Position numbers and translations under genes: made by a program. From Beroe forskalii (Eukaryota > Ctenophora > Nuda > Beroida > Beroidae): a DNA stretch of 64,000 bases. Location of the stretch: the NCBI GenBank assembly GCA_011033025.1, contig WFMF01000139.1:1-64000 (forward strand), given 5' to 3'. Positions 47,576 through 60,900 of the stretch are shown here, one piece after another. The notes under the pieces are model-generated. The model searched no databases. It was not told where the DNA came from and saw only the letters and a list, made by a program, of their open reading frames with translations. Each line of letters opens with the position of its first letter. The first letter of the stretch is position 1.

Positions 47576-48121
47576 GAGAGCACCTGCTTTCAGTCTTCAT
47601 GTAAGTAAGAAGAGGGCTGCCAAATAAACGGATTGGCTTGGATTTCTGACACATACGCAATTGGGTATATCGGTCCATTACTCAAAAACAAATACACAAG
47701 ATCACTGTTCAGACTTCAGAGTCAAGAAATCAAGCAAAACGAGCTTAAAACAATCTTTAATCTTTCCTAAGTAAATTTTGAGCCGGATGAATCAAAGTGG
47801 GGGAGTTGCTTCTTAGTTTTAAACTTTACAACACTACTTTATACAATCAAATTTGAGGATGGAATAGGTAGAAGAAAGTAGCCCCGAATCCAACCCTCTA
47901 GCTGAGCTACGCAAAGGCCCTCAGGAGATAAAGACTCTTCAAACAGCTCAAAGTACGGTAATATTGATTGAGCATCTTCTGGGTGTGATATTCAGAATAT
48001 TCAGTGTTACCTTCATTGCAGTTTGAAGAATTTATACTGCGTGTTCAATGTTCTGAGTGCTATATGTTCATTGTTCAGTGTTATTGAAGAATATTCAAAC
48101 ACATTGAAATTGAAGAATTAT
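47576..48121. other. Spacer between the duplicated blocks
   Basis: About 550 bp with no match elsewhere in the window and no gene. If block B is followed by the same text beyond 64,000 (its last bases GGACAAATTTTAGCACGA match 47,559-47,576), the spacer would belong to the repeated unit. Confidence 0.6.
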
Positions 48122-48313
48122 AAGTAAACTCAACCATAGGGCACATTCATAAGATAACGTCCATGAAACTTCCATAAAACTTGACTCATAATGCTATAGT
48201 TATACACGGTAATTACTTAATCAGTCCAACGTCATCAATGAGCGATTATAAATGAGCGGATCGCAATGCTACACCAGACTGTTTAAGACGCGTCGTTCAC
48301 AAACTAAACGATG

Positions 48314-48321
48314 TGACGTCA
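48314..48321. promoter_or_regulatory. CRE-like palindrome TGACGTCA upstream of gene copy 2
   Basis: Same octamer and same distance (147 bp) from the start codon as in copy 1. Confidence 0.4.
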
Positions 48322-48467
48322 CGAAACCCTCTACTATTTTGTGTACTGCTAAACACTAAAGTTTTAACTCATTAAGTTAGTTACTTATAACAAGTCATTA
48401 AATGTAACGAGTTACTAACCAGACTAACGTATCCCGCCTATCCCTAGCAAGCAACCACCAAGATACC

Positions 48468-51081
48468 ATGGACCGCCATTGCAGCAACTGCCGAATGAAC
48501 TTCTCTTCGAGGAACCAGCTAGAGGAACACATGCGGATGAAACAGTGAGTACTGAGACTTGGTTTTGTTAGAAACTCCTACCTGGATATGATATTATACC
48601 GAGGAGGTTACACAATTCTATCCAAGAAGGGTACGTTTAGGATAATCAAGCTGCAAAAGACAACCTTAATTGCAAGTGGAATAATATAGATTATCAAGTA
48701 TCGGGTTGAAAGCGAATTTATGCTCTTATGCATTGACCCAACTAATGGCATCATGATTCCCATCAGTGTCCTCGTAACTTTTCAAATCCTGGGTCAACTG
48801 CCCGCAATCTGTATCAAATCAGCTCCCTAATCAAAATAGCCCTCAATATGACATTGTTTCAGCTCTGGAGGTATGGGTGGACGAAACAACGCCAGTGACT
48901 TCATGAACTACTGCCAGAAGCTGGGATACTCCAGAGATATGGCTCAGAGAGCTATCAGACAACTAGGTAAGAGCACACGATAGCTACCCCGCACCTTTTT
49001 AATCAAGAATGTAATGATCAAATCATTGAAAGATCAAATCGTTAATCAGAAACTTTACTATGTTGCAATCTTATGAGGGGTTTCACCCCTCATATTTTGG
49101 AGCTGATCATTTTAACGTATTTTTTGTCAAAATTGGATTAAAAATGGCCAAGTTATGGTCTATTGCGAAGCACGTGCGCATAAGTGGCAGTTGCCCATAA
49201 AGGCCAGATTTTTGGAGATATGAGCTTCAAACTTGTTTTGAACATAATTTTGGGTCAAAAATCCACTAAATTGCTTTTATCTCAGTTTGCAATTTTGCCA
49301 ACGTGGACTTTACACTTTGCTCATAATCTCAACCAGTTTTCATGAAATTTTCAGAATCTCTTCAAAACTAAATTTCGCACTCATGTTATGTTGCATTTTG
49401 GTACACAATCTGGCCAGCCAACTCATATATCAAATTCGTGTTTAGCAAAATATGATGGGTGACCCCACCACTCCTGCCAGCGCCCAGTTTCAAAACATGG
49501 CTTTTAGGTTTAGAATTTGTCACACGCAAGCATAAATTTAAAAATTGTGAACTCAAGTACCCCTGCATCATTTGCCTCCGGAACAGGGAAATTTAAATAA
49601 CTGTGAAGTAAATTCACGCTGTTTGTTTGCCACCCTACACGTTCTAGTGTACCACTGCATGAGGTCATAATATATTAGCATATTTTACATAATGCCTTTT
49701 CCTCGGAAATAGCTGCCAAAATACACAATTAACATACGGAGTTAACGTCACCCAAGAGATAAAGAGAGTAACACTAACGTGTATAATACAGCTGACGTGA
49801 GAGAACAAAAGCAAATGTGGTGCTATAGTTTTGTTCAATAAAATGACATTTTGACATCTCCCTTGACATTTTATGATCATAACGCATTTCAAATTTAGCA
49901 TTGTTCAGAGACAAAGGCAGGGCTTCAATTACATCACTTTTCATCAAGTGGTAAAACAGTAGCACTTCCGCAGAAGGAACCTGGCCAACTGATGATGGCC
50001 TACCAATTTCTCATTGAAAAACTTTTACCGCGATACAAACAGGATGGCCTGGCCCAGGGCCCTGTACAAACATTTTTTAATGTGGTCCATAGGTCCAACA
50101 TTGCCAATGTGAGGCCTCGGCCTGTTCATCCTTTTTGTATGCCGTTTGTTTTTCCAAATTATCAGGCTGCTCGACCCCCCTCTCGGCTCTCCCCATAGTG
50201 AATTGCCTAGTTGAAGCTCATCTTACTGTATATAATGACCACCACCGCATAGGCGTTTAAATGTTGGGCGGATTTAGTTTTCAACAATTAGTGTTAAACA
50301 TCCTGACATAGCACAATGAAAATTCTCGGAAAAGTGCTCGTTTTCACAGAAGTCCACATTTGATGACGGGTCGATCATCGAATGGTTTGGATTTGGTAGT
50401 ATTTATTGCGTATATTTTACGACATCAAATCTAGTTTCAAACTTTCATTGGTTTTTAAATGAAGTACCTCGTCGGACATAACAGTCACGCTGAGCACTTC
50501 TGCGTGAATAAGATTGTCCGTTAAAATTATTCCGTGAATTTCAGATACGTGAAAATTAAGTCCAGTATTTCTTCTTAAAATTTCTAAATTTCTAGGGTAC
50601 GGAGGCTTATGTTCTAATTTCATCTCTCTAAACGCACAAAGAATAAAATTCTTCTGGAAATTATACTTCTTTTTCATGCTGAGTAACGCTGCAATATCTC
50701 AATTTGGAAATTTATCATTTATCAACGAAAAATATTTACATTCAAGTTTTAACTTTACACGTCATGGAAGGGAATGGAAAAAATCAGCCCGGAAATTTCC
50801 AGATTTTGTTGAAAATTTGAAGTGGCAGAATCTAGCATGAAAATTACTGTCTGTATGAAGGTTTATGTCCGTGAAACAAAAGTCCGTTATAATTCTGTCC
50901 TATAAGGTAGGTTGGTTAAGTTCGCAATGAAAGGACTCAAATCTCCCTTCCCTCAGGACCCAACGCAAGCACCAACGACCTCCTCGAAGTGGTGCTGAAG
51001 CTGGTGAATGCCCAGAAACACGAGTACTTCCGGAGAGAAAAGAGCGGGATGGGAGGGCTGGCGATTAACAAGAAGTACTGA
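48468..51081 (+). CDS. C2H2 zinc finger plus UBA-like domain protein, copy 2
   Basis: Exons 48,468-48,544, 48,863-48,966 and 50,957-51,081 with the same splice phases as copy 1. The 101-residue product is identical to copy 1. The coding sequences differ at ten positions: two in exon 1, five in exon 2 and three in exon 3. All are silent (for example TCA/TCG, GAG/GAA, TTG/CTG, AAC/AAT). Intron 1 is 318 bp (319 in copy 1). Intron 2 is 1,990 bp, without the foldback. The finger ligands C5, C8, H21 and H26 and the KLGYS and LGPNASTN motifs are all present. Complete protein conservation amid silent and intronic change indicates that both copies have been under protein-level constraint since they separated. 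Confidence 0.8.
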
Positions 51082-51946
51082 GCAAGTCAGTGTGTCAGAG
51101 CATCGCTAAGATGCAGGATTGGGAGACAATAAGGAGCCAGGGCTCTAGGAGCAGGGCTCAAGGAGCGTCAGGACTCTAGGAGCAGGGAATCTACCTCAAC
51201 GGGTAACGTACGATTTAAACTCGTGAATACAGAGATTTAGAGACACACTGAAGGAATATAAAAGATATGAGCTAGTAGCCTGATTACGCTAAATATAGAC
51301 TAATTCAGACTTTCATATTTTACATGAGGGGTAATACTTATAGTAGTATAGCAACTTTTCTCGTAATCAGAGGTGCAAATCCATTTAGAATCTTATTTGG
51401 GGCTGTTCAGAAGGCTATTTAGAGAAATTTTCGAAATGAGAAGATGGCTGAATAGTTTGGCAATCATTCAATTCAATTAACTTATTATTTCCAACGTCTT
51501 CCCTTACATTGGGGACCATTATCTTACAAATATTACCATTTAAAGAGGTGATGAAGCTGTTCTGTAAGTGGAGAAATCTAAAAATGACAGTTATTAGACG
51601 AATTGCTCTTGAAAATTCTATTGGTCATGATCTTTTCAATGGGTGGGGCTGGGGCATGGGTCAGAATTTTTGGGGGATATATTCCCTCATCCCCACAGGA
51701 TTTGCACCACTGATTGTAATACATTTGAAGGTATTTCACTGTATTAATATTATGTACTAATCGTTTGCAACATATTATCTTGCTCATAGATGTGATCTGA
51801 AGACGGAAATTGAGTTATTTCCAGTAGCGTGAAAGGTAATAAAGTAATATCAGGCCATTTCAATAATAAGGTCGCATTTTCAAAAACCCTGCAGATAAAT
51901 TTTGTAAGTTGTTACTGCACAGCTACTTTTTTCAAAATAATTCTAG

Positions 51947-52077
51947 TTCAACATTATCCTGTCAGCGAATTGTCTCAACTGATAGCAAACATTATGTCTC
52001 AAGACGCTAGCAATTTACTGCAATACTCCGATGTCCGGACTATGCTTTCTGATTATAAATCTAAACCTCCGAAGTGA
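51947..52077 (+). CDS. Possible terminal exon, present only in copy B
   Basis: After a good acceptor (TTTTCAAAATAATTCTAG) an open stretch reads QHYPVSELSQLIANIMSQD and continues LLQYSDVRTMLSDYKSKPPK to TGA at 52,075-52,077. The composition looks protein-like and amphipathic. The segment is missing from copy A, where the flanks join through the shared word ATAAAT. No upstream exon is identified; it lies about 870 bp past the zinc-finger gene's stop and could be an alternative last exon, another gene's exon or chance. Confidence 0.25.
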
Positions 52078-52197
52078 AACTTTGTTGACCGTGTAGATAA
52101 TTGTTACCTTTTTCGTGATCACGAGTGAGAAGTATGAATACTTCAATAGCGAAAGATAGCTGCTGAAGACACCATGCTTTTAGATATGAGTTACCGT

Positions 52198-52373
52198 GGT
52201 GCCTCGATCTTTTGACGCACAGCGTATTACGCCAACTAAAGTTGTATTTTTTGTGCTCAAATGTACTTCTCTATGTTTTGGATAGAAACTACATTTGCGC
52301 TCAAAATTTTGAAGCGCAAAAAGTTCAACTCTTGTACGGCGTAATACGCCGCGCTTGAAAAAGTCGAGACACC
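52198..52373. mobile_element. 176-bp MITE, long form
   Basis: Ends GGTGCCTCGATCTTTTGACG and the complement of GGTGTCTCGACTTTTTCAAG. The interior pairs TTTGTGCTCAAATG with CATTTGCGCTCAAAA, so it is a full hairpin. The short form sits at the orthologous site in A (36,392-36,483). Confidence 0.6.
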
Positions 52374-55300
52374 AATCCATGTGTGATTTCTGAATCTTAA
52401 TATCAAATGTAGCAGTGACCCGCTATAACCCGATCAGATCAGTAAATCGCAGCACTCACTTTAACACGTTGTGACCCGTTACTCATACCAGTAGTTCAGT
52501 TTATTGTAGTGACCAACCTTATCAATATGCATGTATTCTACTATTAACGGTTTTGATAAACATCGGTTTATCATGTTTTTAAATTAACGAGCTGCTTCTG
52601 TAAGTAAGCAGCAAGTTTTATTAAAAGTCATGCTCGAATAATAGGCGGATTCAATGGCGACAATATCAGGTAAATATCAGGTTAATTAATGGGTTAAATC
52701 CGCCTAATGTTCGTGCATGAACTATATATCATGTTTTATGGTTTACAACTGGAGCTATTCAGAAACCGGCAAATAATTTGTTTCGGACTAAAAATCTTTG
52801 GTAATTAGGGTTTTTCTTTGACCGTTTTAAGTCAAATGGTGATGGCTTTAAATAAGTTTATACCATCCTAATTGGCTACTTATTCATATTGGCTATGGAA
52901 TCACTATTCAGGCTATGTATTCAGCTTTTCAGGGCTGTAATTCGCATCTCACGGTGGCAGATGGTAATTTGTATTTTTTATTTCAAAGGTTCAAATTAAA
53001 TATTACAATAAGAGTAGATCAAATGACATTGGAAATGATTGATGGTCAAAATTGTGGGGCCGGCCTGCCAAGCCACAAGCACAGCCCCAGGAATTACAGC
53101 CCTGAAAGTGTGTTTTAACTGAGGTTATTTCAAAGGAATGAGATGATGGTACAGGAACTTTTGTGTAATTTGCCAACGCGTATTTTAATAAAATTCCTGT
53201 CTGTTTTCCATCAATTCAGTCCTAAGATTGCCCTGGTCTAAATTCAAGTTAACAATACGGTATTTATAACTATATCATTAATAATGTTAGGAATTTCAGA
53301 GCCTATAAAGTTTCTATTTTTGACTCAGAATTGCCTGATTACATTTTAACATGAACTATCTTTGGAGGTCCTATAGGTCTTATGATAACATATTATTATT
53401 GTTATTATCATTATGATTAGCAGCTGTATAATATTCAGCCTCGCGAGAGATATATTTTAGCAATGTTACTACATTGTTCTTAAAAACATTATTTGATATC
53501 TATGAATTTTATCGATTTCATCGCAAATAATATTTGATCGAACTACCACATTACTTACTAACACATAAAACCAATTGTAGTAGAAAGATATTAGCAAAGG
53601 TTTTGGTGGCACTATGATAACCCTGATCAGGGTGCTTGAATAGTGCTGCTTGTACTGTTCAGATGTTCAGTTAAATGTTCCATTAGATATGATCCAGATG
53701 ATCACTAACTTCATATGCAGATAGTCAAATGGACAGGGAAAATTCTTCAGATGTTCTTTATTTGGATTCAATTGATCTCCATCTCAATAGGCAGCTGAAG
53801 GACTTTATATTTTTCACTAATTTTTCGCTAATTCTTTGCAATTGCTAAGTTCAATCAACAACCATTAATAAGTAAAAACAAAAGTCGCTCAAATGCCTAT
53901 GATGGAAGCTATTGCTTTGTATGGAGATTAAATTAAGTTCATCAATCATTGCCCTATTCACATCGCCCATTTATATTTAACTGGTACTATTTATTTTTAA
54001 TAAACATCGTCATATATTTGTTCTAAAATTATTTGAGGGATTTTTTTGGATTATCATTTAGATTTTCTTTCATTTTTGATTTAAGATATAAGATAACGTA
54101 AATTTTATTTTCATTAACCAGACAATTAGCACTTAACTAATTAGTTAATTCATAGCAAAGAAATCTAGGAAGGATATTGCATGCATATAGCAATTGGAAG
54201 TTATAGTTTTCATAAATTTCAGTAATCCCTACGTTTGTAAACGTGAAATTGAAATTCTGACTGGAAAATTTTGGGTTCTGCTAACAGCCGCCGAAAAACA
54301 CCTGATACAAATTTTATCTTATGGTTTGGATAGCTGGAGAAGAATTAATCAAAGCCATTTGAGTATGAGGTTACTACTTACCATTGTTAATAATCGATTA
54401 GCAAGCAGTTAAATGTCGAAGTGGTGAATATAAACTACAACCTTCATGGTCGAGGCGAAGCCGAGAATTTTTAAGTTGGATTATGACGACGAATGACAAC
54501 GATTTTTTCATGCATGAATAAAACTATTCCGATTTCCAGTCAGTAATCCTCTATTTTCACTCACTGCAAATTGCCATTTTATTGAATTATTTTTTGGCAG
54601 TAACGCATCATATAGGTCTGCAATTATTCGTTAAATTTGAAATATAGATTTTATTATTGTTATAAATATCTCAATCCTTGATCAAAAATTCTGACTCGGA
54701 TCTAAAACCGATCCAGAATGGTGATGTATCCAACTTTCAATAAATGACCGAGATAATAGGAGGATTTTTGAAACAGGATTGAAGAAAATATTTGTTTTAA
54801 CTTTAAGTTTATTTTTCACAAGTGGGGTTTTCATTTTCAAAAAATGATTTATTTAAGTTATTGGCATATTTCCACAATTTTTCTTGCGACTATGAGAATA
54901 GCACTTGGTCTCCATTGGAACTAAACCCTTGATAATTTGACGTTTTTCACCCAGCATTCTTTCGATTTAAAAGGAATTTGATAAACTTTAGTAACCATAA
55001 ATAAACACCTTTTCAAGAACAGTGATCCAGTTTCACTACATCCATCGCTTCCCCTCAAAAATCGAAAGAATGCTGCATTGAAATCAATCACTATCATTAT
55101 TGGCAATTCCACTACAAATTTTTTCATGCTTAGACTATAATGGCAGGATTAATGATGTGTCACGAACAAAAAATAGGCGTTTCAAGTCACAGTTCTAAAC
55201 TCCGATGACAACGCCTATTCTCCTCTTGCGAAACATTTCATTAATCGTGCTTATTGATGGTCTGTGGTCGTTCTATATGGATTGGGTTATTATAAATCCA

Positions 55301-55539
55301 ATTATTTGTAGAAGATGAAATGCTACATGAATATTTCAATAATTATTAACGATACATTATTAAATTGATATTATTTACTTATTTATTGAATAAAAGTTGT
55401 TGTTTCCATTGTTTTCCTAGTTTAAGGCAGTAACTACTAACTTGAGTTGCACATGCTCTTCTTGGAGAATCACTCGTTTGTTCAAAAACAGTCATGATAA
55501 GTGTAAGAACAATGATCAGGAAGTGGTCAGGATGGGATC

Positions 55540-55690
55540 ACCAGAGGGTAACCAGTGGGTCAACAGGGGGTCACCAATTGGTCAACAATGGGTCACAAAG
55601 GGGTGACCAGAGGGTCAACAGGGGGCAACCAGTGGGTCAACAGGGGGCAAGTACAGTTCACCAGGGGGCAGGAGGGTTGGCAGGGGGTCA
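55540..55690. repeat. 22-bp minisatellite, short form in copy B
   Basis: About four diverged units of GGGTAACCAGTGGGTCAACA type, matching the roughly 15-unit array at 39,655-40,025. The flanks GGATCACCAGAGGGTAACCA and AGTACAGTTCACCAGGGGGC are the same in both. Confidence 0.85.
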
Positions 55691-56319
55691 TTAGTATACA
55701 TTCATAGATCAAAATTAATGAATTAACTGACAAAGTTCAAGCTGAAAGTTGCCGCTAAACATGAGTAAGAATGACTAATTTTCAGTAGTCTCTTCTAGGC
55801 TCAGCGAAGTAAAACGAACTTTTCCTGAAATTCAATTAATTTCGTCGAAACTTCAGAGTCATCAGGAAATTTCAAATTTGATCTTATAAAGTTTCAAACG
55901 ATCAATAATGAAAGAGAATACTGAAAATCATTGATTCTATTATGTGGCTCATAAACAATTATCCGATACTTCAGTTGAACCTGAGTAAGACTCAGATCTG
56001 AGATCATGATTATTGAGGTACTGAGGCGAGCTATAGTGTCCTAGTTTCAAGGAGAATTGGTGTCTCGGTAGACTGTTGTATTGATGGAATTGACGGCATA
56101 TGAGATGGTGTCACTGTCTTCGGTCAAGTTCAATAACTGGTGTCAAAATGACATCAGTAATGACATCAGTAAGGAGAATTGGTGTCTCGGTAGACTGTTG
56201 TATTGATGGAATTGTCGGCAGATGGTGTCACTGTCTTCGGTCAAGTTCAATAACTGGTGTCAAAATGACATCAGTAATTAGACATAACAGACGACAGTGA
56301 CAGTACTCATTGTTTTGAC

Positions 56320-56640
56320 TGGCATTTCATCTCCCTGTCCTGACCCTAACCATAACTATAACCCTTATAACCGTAACCGGAACACTAACTTTTACCCAAT
56401 ACCAACTTACCAATACCCAAACCTTAACCCAGACCCTTACCTTTGCGTAGAGTTGACATATTGCAAGATAAAGTGTCGAGTGAGAAGAAGTGTCTCAAAA
56501 CCAATGATAGGAAAAAGGATGGGGCAGTTCCAACAGATCAATTTATCTCAAATGTCCCCTCGTCCCAAATGTCCCAGTCCCAGTCCATTTTTCTTGAGTT
56601 ATAATGGATATTTGGGACAGTAGCACACCCCCCCCCCCAA
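56320..56640. repeat. Dispersed repeat with CCCTAAC tract, uninterrupted copy
   Basis: Contains CATCTCCCTGTCCTGACCCT, degenerate CCCTAAC words, ACCTTTGCGTAGAGTTGACA and a final GTCCC-rich part. It shows the empty site of foldback III. The frame at 56,297-56,623 is only a reading of these repeats. Confidence 0.65.
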
Positions 56641-57992
56641 TAGTTCATTCTTTATTCACCTGGAAATCAGCGAGATGAGGGACTGATGATCGGAGTCAGG
56701 ATAGATGTGAAAACTCATCAATTAGACTCAACACTTCCAGTGAATTGATCCGGATTGAAGCAAATATAATTCAAAGTGAAATCGCAGAACTATCGAAAGG
56801 ATCATAAAACCGAAACATCTCTATCGTCTCGGCATTCGGCATTCGCAACTCAATGTATGGCGGCAATGTACACAAGTACACAGAAATGAACGAAATAATG
56901 TACACACTCGGAAAAGTACACGATGCTACATGGACCCTGCTCACGCGCGCGCGCTCACGTGACTTCGTACTGCTCGCTGATTGGTGCACAGTCATAGGCG
57001 TACTGCGCGCTGATTGGTGCAGAGCAGGTGTGCAACGTTACCTCTTCGCGGTGTAGGTACAGCTGCGTTTACTGTTCATTATTTCATTCACAAGTTGCTT
57101 CCGCCCTTCCAGTTGCATGTTGTAGGTATCTTAATCTACATTTGTCAGTCTGGAATTCCTAAATCCCACCAGATATCCGTAATTATCATCTGCAGAGCTT
57201 GAAACTATAAACCACATCGTTAACATTTGAGCATTTGTATTAATTGTACCATTGAGTCAAAAGAGAATTTATAAATTACTCATCAATTGTAATCATGCGA
57301 CTCTCATTCAACGACCCTATCCGTGAAATCAGAAACTATAAAGCTTGCAATCTTGGTCGCGTTGCTACTTTTTACTATTTTAGCTTTGTAGGTTTCGAAA
57401 GAATTGATTATTGGTTCTTAGTAATAACCACGGAATAAGGAATTGTCCACTGGAAAACCGCAAGGTAGGGCCTAACAGCAAACACAAATGAGGGAAAACT
57501 CCTCTTTATTCCGTTCACTGTACCGTACAAACATATTATGTTTGCAATTTTTAACACGGAGATAGGTATGGAAGTAAGGACAGATCAAATCACAGCACTT
57601 ATAACTGAACTGTGGTTTGTTGATCAAAATGCAAATCAATTAGCTTATCAGATTATCACATCCCATATTTTAAAACACAACGGACTTTCGATTAAAAGTT
57701 TCATTCAGTTTTCAAACGTAAACTGGTAAATTTCATGTCTAGACCGTTACTGCATTCACAATTTCAATCTAAAAACCACAGTAGAAGTGAGCTGTGATTT
57801 AACACGATCTATAATCTTATAATCGTGCTAAAGATTAATTGCCTGGTCATATTTAGAGATAAGTTATAGCTCTTGCGTACCTACTGCATAGTGTATAGAT
57901 GACAAAATAATCATAATCAGGTACCTACCTTATTTCCTATTCTATGTTTTAGTTCAACCTCTAGTTCCTTCATTAGTACTTCATTAACCTTG

Positions 57993-60900
57993 GCCCGTAT
58001 GCAATGTAAGTAACTAGCTAGTAGTTACTAGGTAGTGACTAGGTAGTGACTCACTAGCTAGTGGTTACTAGGTAGTGACTAGGTAGTGACTAGGTAGTGA
58101 CTACTAGGTACTAGGTAGAGGCTCAATTCCAGCTGAATTTACGGGTATTCAGTGTTGAAATTTATTGGATTTAGTTCTACTTTTTTAATTCTATGTTTTA
58201 AGAACACTTTCAGGTTAAAATCATTTTTCCTTCAATTCGAAAAATACAAATTAATTATTAAAATTCATAATTAATTCCAGCAGCGTCCAAAAAATTACAG
58301 TTTTACCGTCAAAATTCTAAAAAATAGGTACAAATCATTGGTAGAAAGCTCGTTAAAAAATAATTTTTTCTTCTTGACGGAAATTAGCAATTAAATATTC
58401 AAAAATTCATAATTAATTCTAGCAGCGTCCAAAAATTACAGTTTTACCATCAAAAAATTCTAAAAATAGGTACAAATCATTGGTAGAAAGCTCGTTTGAA
58501 AATGATTTATTCTTCTTGACGAAAATTAGCAATTTAATATTCAAAAAATCATAATTAATTCTAGCAGCGTCCAAAAATTACAGTTTTACCGTCAAAAAAT
58601 TCTAAAAATAGGTACAAAATTTGTACTATTTTTAGAATTTTTAGAATTTTCGTCAAGAAGAAAAAATTTTTTTTAAACGAGCTTTCTACCAATCATTTAA
58701 TGATTGGTAGAAAGCTCGTTTAAAAATAATTTTTTCTTCTTGACGAAAATTAGCAATTAAATATTCAAAAATGCATAATTAATTCTAGCAGCGTCCAAAA
58801 ATTACAGTTTTACCGTCAAAAATTCTAAAAATAGGTACAAATCATTAATAGAAAGCTCGTTTAAAAAATAATTTTTCTTCTTTGACGAAAAATTAGTACC
58901 AATATTCAAAAATTCATAATTAATTCCAGCAGCGTCCAAAAATTACAGTTTTGGTCAAAAATTCTAAAAATAGGTACAAATCATTGTAGAAAGCTCGTTT
59001 AAAAATAATTTTTCTTCTTGACGAAAATTAGCAATTAAATATTCAAAAATTCATAATTAATTCCAGCAGCGTCCAAAAATTACAGTTTTACCGTCAAAAA
59101 ATTCTAAAAATAGGTACAAATCATTGGTAGAAAGCTCGTTTAAAAACAATTTTTTCTTCTTGACGAAAATTAGCAATTAAATATTCAAAAATTCATAATT
59201 AATTCAGCAGCGTCCAAAATTACAGTTTTACTCGTCAAAAAATTCTAAAAATAGGTACAAATCATTTGGTAGAAAGCTCGTTTAAAATAATTTTTTCTTC
59301 TGACGAAAATTAGCAATTAAATATTCAAAAATTCATAATTAATTCCAGCATGTCCAAAAATTACAGTTTTACCGTCAAAATTCTAAAATAGGTACAATCA
59401 TTGGTAGAAAGCTTGTTTAAAACAATTTTCTTCTTGACGAAAATTGGCAATTAAATATTCAAAAAATTCATAATTAATTCAGCAGCGTCCAAAAATTACA
59501 GTTTTACTCGTCAAAAAATTCTTAAAATAAAATTTACAAATCATTGGTAGAAAGCTCGTTTAAAAATAATTTATTCTTCTTGACGAAAATTAGCAATTAA
59601 ATATTCAAAAAATTCATAATTAATTCCAAAACGCGTCCAAAATTACAGTTTTTACCGTCAAAAATTCTAAAATAGTACAAATCATTGGTAGAAAAGCTCG
59701 TTTAAAAACAATTTTTCTTCTTGACGAAAATTAGCAATTAAATATTCAAAAATTTATAATTAATTTAGCGTCCAAAAATTACAGTTTACCGTAAAAAAAT
59801 TTCAAAAATAGATTTACAAATCATTGGTAGAAAACTCGTTTAAAAACAATTTTTCTTCTTGCTAGAATTAATTAGAATTTTTAAATATAAAAGTTTAATT
59901 GCTAATTTTCGTCAAGAAGAAAAATTATTTTTAAAACGAGCTTTCTACCAATGATTTGTACCCATTTTTAGAATTTTTGACGGTAAAACTGTAATTTTGA
60001 CGCTGCTGGAATTAATTATGAATTTTGAATATTTAATTGCTAATTTTCGTCAAGAAGAATAAATTATTTTTAAACGAGCTTTCACCAATGATTTGTACCT
60101 ATTTTTAGAATTTTGACGGTAAAACTGTAATTTTGGACGCTGCTAGAATTAATTATGAATTTTGAATATTTAATTGCCATAATTCGTCAAGAAGAAAAAA
60201 TTATTTTTAAACGAGCTTTCTACCAATGATTTGTACCTATTTTAGAATTTTTTTGACGGGTAAACTGTAATTCTTGACGCTGCTAGAATTAATTATGAAT
60301 TTTTGAATATTAAATTGCTAATTTTCGTCAAGAAGAAAAAATTATTTTTAAACGAGCTTTTCTACCAATGATTTGGAAAAATTTATTTTTAGAATTTTAA
60401 CGGTAAAAACTGTAATTTTTGGACGCTGCTAGAATTAATTATGAATTTTTGAATATTAAATTGCTAATTTCGTCAAGAAGAAAAATTATTTTAAACGAGT
60501 TTACCAATGATCAAGAAAATTTTTTATTTTTTAACGAATTTTTGACGATTTGTAAAATTTTACGAATTTTGAATATTAAATTGCTAATTTTTAAGAAGAA
60601 AAATTATTTTAATGAATTTTTGAATATTAAATTGCTAATTTTCGTCAAGAAGAAAAAATTACTTTTTAAAACGAATTAATTATGAATTTTTCTATTCAAT
60701 GATTCAAGAAGAAAAAAAATTTTATTTTTAGAATTTTTAGAACGGTAAAACTGTAATTTTTGACGCTGCTAGAATTAATTATGAATTTTGAATATTAAAA
60801 TTGCTAATTTTCGTCAAGAAGAAAAAATTATTTTTAAACGAGCTTTCTACCAATGTACCTATTTTTAGAATTTTTGACGGTAAACTGTAATTTTGGACGC

